Shown piece after piece: positions 36,796 to 43,623 of a stretch of 51,459 bases of DNA. This DNA is from a virus: positions 1 through 51,459 of the IMG/VR virus record IMGVR_UViG_3300032093_000194; one strand, 5' to 3'. Position numbers and translations under genes: made by a program. Under the pieces are notes generated by a model. The model saw nothing but the letters and a program-made list of their open reading frames with translations, was not told the origin of the DNA and did not search any database. Every line of letters starts with the position of its first letter. Positions within the stretch are counted from its first letter, which is position 1.

Positions 36796-37302
36796 TTATT
36801 TAAGTTTATATGTCTTTTGATAAAGACCCAATAAAGGATCAGCTATATTAGTGTTTAGATATATATCTATCTGTTTTAAAGCCTCATATTTATTAAAAAC
36901 TACTAAACTCATATCATATTGTTTAGGTTTAATGTCTAACAGTAAAGTTGCATCTATTTCCCATCTATTTAAATTAGCAACTAGAAATATTACATCATAT
37001 ACAGAATAATTGTTTTGATATACTACATCATTAAATAAATAATCATCTTCATCAGCCTTCATTTGTAATATATAACTAAGTACTTCTTTATACTTAGTTA
37101 ATGGTGTAGTAATAAGTAAGTTAACTATAGAAGCTTTATAATCAAAGTAAACAATATTATCTACAAAGTATGTTGGAGTTAATAAAAAGTCTATTAATTG
37201 TTTCTTTTTAGGATTTAAATTAGCTGCCCCAATTATCTTGGAAGAGTAAAAATCCCATTCAGAACAACAATTATTGAATGTGTTTGTGTCTATATAATTC
37301 AT
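36796..37302 (-). CDS. Hypothetical tail-assembly-region protein, 168 aa
   Basis: This protein is not recognised. Tyr/Asn/Leu-rich helical protein, with a notable N-terminal Cys-Cys (residues 12-13) and an aromatic centre (VYQNNYSVYDVIFLVANLNRW). It ends 2 bp before the 343-aa helical gene and begins 9 bp after the bifunctional lysin, so the three are coordinately made. The size and position resemble gp53-type wedge proteins or lysin-adjacent assembly factors, but there is no motif to decide. Confidence 0.76.
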   Translation of the reverse strand: MNYIDTNTFNNCCSEWDFYSSKIIGAANLNPKKKQLIDFLLTPTYFVDNIVYFDYKASIVNLLITTPLTKYKEVLSYILQMKADEDDYLFNDVVYQNNYSVYDVIFLVANLNRWEIDATLLLDIKPKQYDMSLVVFNKYEALKQIDIYLNTNIADPLLGLYQKTYKLK

Positions 37303-37311
37303 ATGTTTAGG

Positions 37312-38457
37312 CTAAAAGGTCATACATGATTGTGGATCTATAGGATTCCCTCCTATTCTTATTTCAAAGTGAAGGTGAGGTCCTGTAGATCTTCCTGTAG
37401 TTCCACAATCTCCAATTTGCTGTCCTACTGTTACAGTTTGTCCTACACTGCATTTAATTTTATCTAAGTGTGCATATCTAGTTTCTATATTTTCTGGACT
37501 TATTATAATTACTAAATTACCATAACCTCCATCATTCCAACTAGCATAATCTACTTTACCATTGCTAGCTGCATATACTGGTGTTCCAATAGGTGCAGCT
37601 AAATCAGTTCCTGCATGTAATCTTCCCCATCTCTGTCCAAACCCAGAGCTAATTGTATATTCTTTCATAGGATTTCTAAGGCTAGAACATTGAGCTGTAC
37701 CTTGAGCATTAACAGAAAAACCAACACTGTTATTAGTTGCATTAGACGCTCTAACAGTTCCACCATTAGTATTAGGTCCTGTTATTGGTTGAACTGGCCC
37801 AGTTATTTTACAGCCGGGATTACTTATTTGAAAGTTTGCTCTATATAAGTCTTCTTCTTTTATTGGTGGACAATTAATATCAGAGAAGTTGGCAGATGAA
37901 TATGGTGATAAACCTGTTAAGGCAAAGGCAGCTCCAGTATTTGCTATTGGTGAATTATCATTAACAATAGGTCCTTTTGGTAGTGTTGTACCTTTTAAAC
38001 TATTAACTAAATTGCAGAAGCCTTGTGCATCATATTTACTTCCTTGTCCTCCATATCTAAAGTTAGAAGATGAGTCTGGTAATGATGCCCATTCATAAGA
38101 GTTATTATCTAATGTTGCTATACAATTACCAGCTATAACATCATTTAATGTGCCTCTATAATCAAGTAAGTATATTGCAGCTATATCTTGATCTCTAGGT
38201 TCTCTAATATCTAAAGGTCCTATTGCTGGTAGTATAGTACCATTCCAAGTATTTGGCATAAATTGATATCTACCAAAAGCAGCAGTAACCCCTCCACTAA
38301 ATACTGTATCTGGATGAGCACTACTTGAAGGTATATGAACAACACCTCCTTGAGCAGTGTAATATGTAGGAGCTTCAACAGAACTAATAGCATTTAAATA
38401 GGCTACTACATTTGCATTACTTAAAAGCTGTCTATAATATTCCTTGTCTTTTGCCAT
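37312..38457 (-). CDS. Bifunctional tail lysin: GH104-like muramidase plus M23 endopeptidase (381 aa)
   Basis: Two peptidoglycan domains are joined. Residues 15-155 look like the GH104/lambda-lysozyme type: AISSVEAP with Glu28 as probable catalytic acid, AHPD (47-50), TAAFGRYQFMPNTW (58-71) and RDQDIAAIYL. A Pro/Asn/Gly-rich linker (160-255) follows. Residues 262-378 are a zinc M23 endopeptidase with HAGTD (His281, Asp285), YAHLD (His330) and HLHFE (His361, His363). One domain would cut glycan strands, the other peptide cross-links. There is no signal peptide and the gene lies beside amidase, spike and hub, so it is probably carried on the tail tip to drill the wall during infection, rather than being the holin-partnered lysis enzyme. 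Several Cys residues may form disulphides. Confidence 0.92.
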   Translation of the reverse strand: MAKDKEYYRQLLSNANVVAYLNAISSVEAPTYYTAQGGVVHIPSSSAHPDTVFSGGVTAAFGRYQFMPNTWNGTILPAIGPLDIREPRDQDIAAIYLLDYRGTLNDVIAGNCIATLDNNSYEWASLPDSSSNFRYGGQGSKYDAQGFCNLVNSLKGTTLPKGPIVNDNSPIANTGAAFALTGLSPYSSANFSDINCPPIKEEDLYRANFQISNPGCKITGPVQPITGPNTNGGTVRASNATNNSVGFSVNAQGTAQCSSLRNPMKEYTISSGFGQRWGRLHAGTDLAAPIGTPVYAASNGKVDYASWNDGGYGNLVIIISPENIETRYAHLDKIKCSVGQTVTVGQQIGDCGTTGRSTGPHLHFEIRIGGNPIDPQSCMTF

Positions 38458-38870
38458 TATTCTAGTCCTGTATATATTGTCTTGTTAGGTATAAACTTAT
38501 TAAAAGCTTTTATTAGTTTATCTCTATCTATTAGTTCTAAGTCTGTTGATGGTGATATATCTGAATGAGTATATGTATCATTTAACTTAACATCTAAGTT
38601 AGATAATAAATAACCAATAGACATATATTGTTGATCTGTTAAACTTCCATCAGTAGATTCTAAACATATCTGATAAGCATATTTATCAACGGAATCAATA
38701 CCCTCTATTTGACAGTTGGCACATGCTAATGCTTGTCTACTAGAAGGCACTAAATATGTAATATCTCCTAACTTATTTATAAAAGCATGATAACTATAAG
38801 ATGCCGTTGAAATTGCTTCTAAGAAAGAAGCTGCTTCTGTTGTTGTTTGATGTAGTACTACTACTAACAT
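38457..38870 (-). CDS. N-acetylmuramoyl-L-alanine amidase, Amidase_2-like (137 aa)
   Basis: This matches the layout of the short amidase_2/PGRP fold: a first zinc His at position 7 (VVVLHQT), SYSYHAFINKLGDITYLVP with His28, a Q-x-C-L-E-S-T strand (67-73), TDQQYMSIGYLL and a final THSDISP with His102. In Amidase_2 enzymes the last zinc ligand is a Cys or Asp a few residues after this His; here Asp108-Asp116 region residues could serve, so activity is likely but not certain. It cleaves the bond between glycan and stem peptide. At 137 aa it is a minimal catalytic domain. Single-base overlaps with spike and lysin genes imply one tail-tip complex. Confidence 0.82.
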   Translation of the reverse strand: MLVVVLHQTTTEAASFLEAISTASYSYHAFINKLGDITYLVPSSRQALACANCQIEGIDSVDKYAYQICLESTDGSLTDQQYMSIGYLLSNLDVKLNDTYTHSDISPSTDLELIDRDKLIKAFNKFIPNKTIYTGLE

Positions 38871-40060
38871 TATCCTTGTCCTTTAAATACTTTATATTTA
38901 GGGTCTGCTAATATCTTATCAATTAAGTTTTGATTAATAGTTCTTTCACCACTTAATCCCTCTTTTAGTTTATAAAACAAATACATAGACTGTATTGCTT
39001 CAGGTATTTGAGTGTCTTTTAATTGATTATTCCATTGACTATAATTAATAAATTTTATAACTTCTTCATTGGATAGGGTTGTTCTTGCTTCTGAGGTATT
39101 TGTAGCTAATGTGGTTTCTTTAGGTTTGTAATCAGTAGGTACTTTTACTCCACTTACAATATTATTAGCAGCAGTTAAAGCTGTTACTGCTTGTTTAGTT
39201 GAGGTTGCTTTAGCATTACATTTTTTAGCACTTTCTAAGGACAGTTCATGTATCTTTTGATGTTGTTCTGCTCTATACTTAGCTGTTATAAGACTGTTAC
39301 TATTTCTAGGACTATCTCCAATTTCTTTTAGTTTATTAGCGGCATCTAATGCAACCTTAGCTATCTTTGATGCTTTAGCACATTCATCTTCTTTGTCTGC
39401 AACTACAACATGATAGTAACTACCATTAATATATTTATATTCTAACCCTCTAAAATAAGTTCCTTTATCTCCTAAGCCTGAGTCTAATTCAATTGAATTA
39501 GGTAGTGATTGCTCTTGGACAAGTTTAGTTCTATCTTGTGATGAATTAATAATATCTGTATTTTTATATGTATCTTTATCCATCTGAGTCGCTCCAATTG
39601 CAATTTTATATGCAGATGGATTCTGTGCTCTGTCTGGATTTATAATTGGTTGTGGTGCATAAGAATCATCAGACTGTAGCTTTCTAAGTGCTGTTCTCTT
39701 TGTATCTTTACCCATTAGTTCTTCCATGTTTCCTGGAAGAGAGATGGCACCTAATATAATTACATTGTCAAAGCCATTATATAAACAACTTACAACTACG
39801 GCATCTCCAACTTTATATGTTGCATATTCTCCAACACCATTACCAGAAAAACTTGTTGTTATTGGTATACAACCTTTAGCAACAAAGTTATTCATATTAT
39901 GAATTAATACATCATATCTTTGTATTAATCCACTTTGATATTCTCCATCTTGGGAGAGATTAACTATCTCTCCCATGGCTATCCAGTTGCTCTGTACAGC
40001 CTCATATCCTTTGATATTGGTAAAGTATCCACCAGGATTAAATAGGGGGTTATCAAGCAT
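38870..40060 (-). CDS. Baseplate spike protein with OB-fold N-terminus (396 aa)
   Basis: Residues 28-108 have the pattern of the gp5/gpV OB domain: MGEIVNLSQDGEYQSGLIQRYDVLI, then YATYKVGDAVVVSCLYNG and a closing NVIILGAI. Residues about 110-230 are loop and beta (AIGATQMDKDTYKNTDI). Residues 230-350 are helical with several Cys (ECAKASKIAKVALDAANKL). The end is a short helical domain. In T4 and P2, OB-fold spike proteins cap the hub and pierce the outer layer. No lysozyme domain is fused (unlike T4 gp5); instead the amidase and GH104-M23 genes follow separately. It starts one base after the hub gene stops. The OB assignment is strong, the spike role inferred from order. Confidence 0.85.
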   Translation of the reverse strand: MLDNPLFNPGGYFTNIKGYEAVQSNWIAMGEIVNLSQDGEYQSGLIQRYDVLIHNMNNFVAKGCIPITTSFSGNGVGEYATYKVGDAVVVSCLYNGFDNVIILGAISLPGNMEELMGKDTKRTALRKLQSDDSYAPQPIINPDRAQNPSAYKIAIGATQMDKDTYKNTDIINSSQDRTKLVQEQSLPNSIELDSGLGDKGTYFRGLEYKYINGSYYHVVVADKEDECAKASKIAKVALDAANKLKEIGDSPRNSNSLITAKYRAEQHQKIHELSLESAKKCNAKATSTKQAVTALTAANNIVSGVKVPTDYKPKETTLATNTSEARTTLSNEEVIKFINYSQWNNQLKDTQIPEAIQSMYLFYKLKEGLSGERTINQNLIDKILADPKYKVFKGQG

Positions 40061-42553
40061 TTAAAGTATGTCTCCTATTGCTATTATTTTTGTTGTATAT
40101 CCTGCATCATTTCCACCAGCTTTAAGAGAGTGGGTTATTGCTCTTATTTTATACATTGGTAAAACATCATTTACTTGGCTAGTTTCTTCTCCAGAAGTTT
40201 GTCTTATGTTTGATAAGGCTTGATCTAAAGTAACTATCTTTTCTTGTTGTCCAACTTGTTTTATTTGTTGAGACTTAATCTTTTGAACTTCATCATATAA
40301 TGTCTTTAAGAATAAAGATTGAGCACCATCATTCTTAAAGGTTAAAATACCATTACTATGAAGTACTGTATTATAAACTCTAATAGCTTCACCAGGATAA
40401 AATGATGAGTCTCCAATTACCTTCATTATCACTGTTACATTGTCTCTAGCCATAGTAGAAGCTGTTGTTAAAGCTAGGGCTTGAGCGGCTGCTGCAGTAC
40501 TTGTACCAACTAACTCTTTGCTAGCATTTTTGATTTTAGGATCAACTATTATATGTTGTTTGATTGGTATCTTTTTATTCTTTGTATTAGCAGAAGCAAC
40601 ATCTACAACACTTACAATATCCTTTAATGAAGAGTTAGTAGGATTATTAAAGTCAGCACTAGACACAGTGAATCTGTTATATACTCCAATAGTACTTGTT
40701 GTAACTCTTATATCTTTTATAAGACTTCTTGACTCTGGTACTTTGTCAAAACAATCAAAGAAGAAGTACAGTCTATTACCTCTTTCTTCATCTGTTAATC
40801 CGGCTGTATCTAATATTCTTGGCGCAAACATAAAGTGTCCATTAACATGAGAACAAAAGAAATCAATTGGCATTACTTCTGTATTAGCTAAATAACTTAA
40901 TATCTCAAAGGGGGACTTATTAATTATCTGCATTGTTGTAGGGCCACTTCCAGCTACTAAGGGTGGTTGTAAAGTCCATATATGAAATAAAGGATCATAG
41001 GGATTAGCTTCATTCTGTAGAAAAGAATTGGCTATAACCCATCTTGCTGGATCTTCTATTGCAGCCGCAAACTTTATTCTTTCTTCTGCTAATGCATTTG
41101 TATTTTCTTGTATTGATTTAACTTGATCTGATACTCTGCCTTTCTTAGGATCTTTTGAATCCTTATAAGCATTATCCCATAAGGTAATAATAGAACCAGG
41201 ATTAAAGTTTTCCCTCCACTGAGATGATGTTGCACTGGTATAACTATTATCTAAATAAATACCTCCATTAGATGCTCTATATACTCCTTCAATTGTTTTA
41301 TGTCTAAGTCCTTCAAAAACTCCTTTTTCATCACTTCCAGTATTTAAAAAAGGAATAGTTATAATTTTTGTATCAGCAAGTATTCTACTTCTGTCTCTTA
41401 GATTGTATATAATTTGTACTCCTGCAGAGATGTTGCCAATAAAGTCTACAGAGTCAATAAACCCCCAGAATATAGGTGCTAAAGGTTTTTTAGAATCATA
41501 TTCTCCAATAGCAACTTTATTAAATAGTTGATACTTACTTATTAACAATTCAAGTTGACCTTTAGCATTATTAATAAATGCTTTAAAGGAGTTGTCATCT
41601 GTTATTACTAGGTTTGTCTTTCTTTCTAATAGCTTAAATTCAACTGCAAATGGGACTAACTTAGCTCTTCCAACTTCAGGAGCAACAACAAACTCTCCAT
41701 TTATATTAGTTAATACTTGTTTTATCTTATCTAAGTCTTTACTGTTTTGTGCTCTAAAAGGAGTATCTACACTTATATCTGCAATCTTATCTAGATCTTT
41801 TAATATAGTTTCATAATTAGTTACTGTTTTAACTTGATCTTCTGTTAATTCTTGTTTATTATCTGTTTTAAAATAGTTAAATTTAAAGGGATATTGTCCT
41901 AAATCATCCATGCTTACACAAGTATTAGATTTATAACCAGCATATATTCTAACTTCATCATCTACTCCTAAAAATCTACCTCTAGGTAATAAACTATATT
42001 CCACTTGTTTACCTGTACTGTCTCCTTTCTTTGGACTTAGTTGATAGTTAAAACCTTGTTCAATCTCTTTTAAAGAAGGTATACTTCCATCATTATTTAA
42101 CTTACAAGTAATAATTAGTTTAGCTTTACATATAGGCCAATCTCTAGTTACTTCTACTTCTGCATCTCTTAAGAACCAGCTAGATTGTATTGATAAATCA
42201 CTAGAAGATGTTGGCTGAATTTCTACATTAGAGTATACTAAATACTCTGTATCTAAAACTTTTGATTTATTATTATTACTTGTTAAATTTAAACCAGTTA
42301 ATTTAAGCTCAAGATCTGATTTCTCTTTTCTAGCTTTTTCCTTTCCTGCGAAGGCAGAATCACTAAAAGCAATATCACTAATATACTCATCTAACTTTTT
42401 TATTTCTTCTTTTAATTTTGCAATTTCTACTGTATTATCAATTCCTGTTGGTTTTGTAGAGTCTTTAGGTTCTGGCACAATTCCTTTTCTATTACTTACA
42501 AATGTAACTGCAAATACTGGAGTTGGTTCTTCTGGTGTGTAATGTTTAGCCAT
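40061..42553 (-). CDS. Baseplate hub protein (gp27/gpD-like), 830 aa
   Basis: This protein resembles the hub proteins gp27 and gpD: LGVDDEVRIYAGY at 195-207 (the conserved 'GDxVxI..G' strand), IFWGFIDSVDFIGNISAGVQ near 355-375 followed by LRDRSRIL, an arrangement in which DR and the preceding strand form part of the hub ring. A predicted coiled coil at about 42-90 (TVEIAKLKEEIKKLDEYISD) is unusual in hub proteins. The next gene encodes the OB-fold spike, the usual hub-spike order. It has a good Shine-Dalgarno (AAAGGGA at about 42561-42567) and lies just below the twin-terminator island, so it is the first gene of a new transcription segment. The length is almost double that of T4 gp27. Confidence 0.82.
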   Translation of the reverse strand: MAKHYTPEEPTPVFAVTFVSNRKGIVPEPKDSTKPTGIDNTVEIAKLKEEIKKLDEYISDIAFSDSAFAGKEKARKEKSDLELKLTGLNLTSNNNKSKVLDTEYLVYSNVEIQPTSSSDLSIQSSWFLRDAEVEVTRDWPICKAKLIITCKLNNDGSIPSLKEIEQGFNYQLSPKKGDSTGKQVEYSLLPRGRFLGVDDEVRIYAGYKSNTCVSMDDLGQYPFKFNYFKTDNKQELTEDQVKTVTNYETILKDLDKIADISVDTPFRAQNSKDLDKIKQVLTNINGEFVVAPEVGRAKLVPFAVEFKLLERKTNLVITDDNSFKAFINNAKGQLELLISKYQLFNKVAIGEYDSKKPLAPIFWGFIDSVDFIGNISAGVQIIYNLRDRSRILADTKIITIPFLNTGSDEKGVFEGLRHKTIEGVYRASNGGIYLDNSYTSATSSQWRENFNPGSIITLWDNAYKDSKDPKKGRVSDQVKSIQENTNALAEERIKFAAAIEDPARWVIANSFLQNEANPYDPLFHIWTLQPPLVAGSGPTTMQIINKSPFEILSYLANTEVMPIDFFCSHVNGHFMFAPRILDTAGLTDEERGNRLYFFFDCFDKVPESRSLIKDIRVTTSTIGVYNRFTVSSADFNNPTNSSLKDIVSVVDVASANTKNKKIPIKQHIIVDPKIKNASKELVGTSTAAAAQALALTTASTMARDNVTVIMKVIGDSSFYPGEAIRVYNTVLHSNGILTFKNDGAQSLFLKTLYDEVQKIKSQQIKQVGQQEKIVTLDQALSNIRQTSGEETSQVNDVLPMYKIRAITHSLKAGGNDAGYTTKIIAIGDIL

Positions 42554-42587
42554 GTATTATCCCTTTATATAATGTTTATGTACATAT

Positions 42588-42626
42588 TAAAAAAGCTGTG
42601 TATATTACTATAGTACAGCTTTTTTA
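42588..42626 (-). terminator. Hairpin A: terminator-like stem upstream of the hub gene
   Basis: A perfect 12-bp inverted repeat (42588-42599 and 42615-42626) encloses a 15-nt loop, with core AGCTGT and A6/T6 ends. It lies about 35 bp upstream of the hub ATG on the minus strand. As a leader hairpin it could act as an attenuator or end a short RNA made from the island. The stem ends in U6 on the minus strand. Confidence 0.7.
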
Positions 42627-42741
42627 GTTATATATTTGTATGCTTAATTATAAATTATAGTGTTTATATTATAAATATATCCCAAAACCATCTTTAGGAT
42701 CTAAGGTACGTTTGAATTTTGTTATATTATATACTTAATAA
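42627..42741 (-). promoter_or_regulatory. AT-rich island between two terminators (probable promoter/small RNA region)
   Basis: This 115-bp stretch has no gene apart from a 15-codon frame starting at 42691 on the minus strand. It contains a GC-richer inverted repeat (42692-42706, stem TTTAG/CTAAG) and several TATAAT-like sequences on the minus strand. I infer a promoter that re-initiates transcription toward the hub gene, or a short RNA terminated at hairpin A. No tRNA-like fold was found. Confidence 0.4.
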
Positions 42742-42775
42742 AAAAAGCTGTGTCTTTATATTAACACAGCTTTTT
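42742..42775 (-). terminator. Hairpin B: terminator after the tube gene
   Basis: A 12-bp stem (42742-42753 and 42764-42775) encloses a 10-nt loop and ends in U5 on the minus strand. It lies 25 bp below the tube gene stop. The stem core AAAAAGCTGTG is nearly the same as hairpin A and close to the terminator at 438-479, so it appears to be a phage-specific terminator design. Confidence 0.85.
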
Positions 42776-42800
42776 ATTATACTATTTATATTCTTTTAAA

Positions 42801-43595
42801 TTAGAATATTTGAGCTTTAAGAGGACCGCTTGGAATGGCCGATGGATTAGCAGTACTAAGAGTATTACTACCATTAAATGAAGGCCCAACAGCAGCATTA
42901 TCTCTAAAGTTTTGAAGTGTCTCAGGAATGAATCTAATTCCCTCAGCAACACCCTCCCAACGTTGTGCTATAACTCTTCTACCAGGCATGATACCAACTG
43001 ATAGAGAGTCTATTTTGCATCTTTGTAGTTCATATCTACCTTGTGCAACTGGCACTGGTTTGTCATAAGAAGCTTGTGAACCGTTAACTCCTTTTAACTT
43101 ATTAGATACATAAGACTGGTTGTTACCACCAACAATTTGATTGAAGGAAGTACCACCTAATCTATAGATATCATAGTTGGAGTTACCAGGAGTTTTACCA
43201 GCTTGGCTTGTTCCACTGTTGGCAATACCAGCATAGTTTTTATTTAATTCATATGCTGATACGTCCCAAGTAAGTTGAAATCTAGGACCTCTAGTTACAA
43301 GTTGTTCTCTACTCATGTTTTGAACGCCAAAGGTTCTTTGTAAGAAGTTCATGTCAACCAGACCTTGTTCAATAACAAATGCTATTTGAACTTCACCATT
43401 TAGATATACTGGAAACCTAGTACCCAAAGGTAAATAGGTTTCTGTACTATCTCTGATTGTTAAGGTAATAGACTGAAAGTCGCCAAACAATGCAATTTGA
43501 CCTGAAGCTGCATCTTGCATCCAAGCTGCAACGTCAAAACCTTGCATAGGATCTAATCCTACATTATTAATCGGAGCTTGATAAATATCTAACAT
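42801..43595 (-). CDS. Tail tube protein candidate (264 aa)
   Basis: The gene follows the sheath directly, the standard sheath-tube order, and its length and beta-rich composition fit tube proteins (T4 gp19, P2 gpFII type). Characteristic segments are SGQIALFGDFQSITLTIRDS (31-50) and a long strand ending RCKIDSLSVGIMPGRRVIAQ followed by RWEGVAEGI. Tube proteins are present in many copies; the terminator (hairpin B) directly below the gene would isolate this abundant transcript. The leader is A-rich without Shine-Dalgarno (TATAAAAA before ATG). The product is longer than usual (about 165 aa in T4), with a Gly/Ser/Asn-rich middle insertion about 125-185. Confidence 0.78.
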   Translation of the reverse strand: MLDIYQAPINNVGLDPMQGFDVAAWMQDAASGQIALFGDFQSITLTIRDSTETYLPLGTRFPVYLNGEVQIAFVIEQGLVDMNFLQRTFGVQNMSREQLVTRGPRFQLTWDVSAYELNKNYAGIANSGTSQAGKTPGNSNYDIYRLGGTSFNQIVGGNNQSYVSNKLKGVNGSQASYDKPVPVAQGRYELQRCKIDSLSVGIMPGRRVIAQRWEGVAEGIRFIPETLQNFRDNAAVGPSFNGSNTLSTANPSAIPSGPLKAQIF

Positions 43596-43623
43596 TTTTT
43601 ATACTATATTTTACTATTTGTTG

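Noticed and set aside
42680-42720. Possible tRNA-like fold in the twin-terminator island
   Set aside because: Segments resembling a T-loop are present, but no acceptor stem, anticodon stem or CCA-compatible end could be made.
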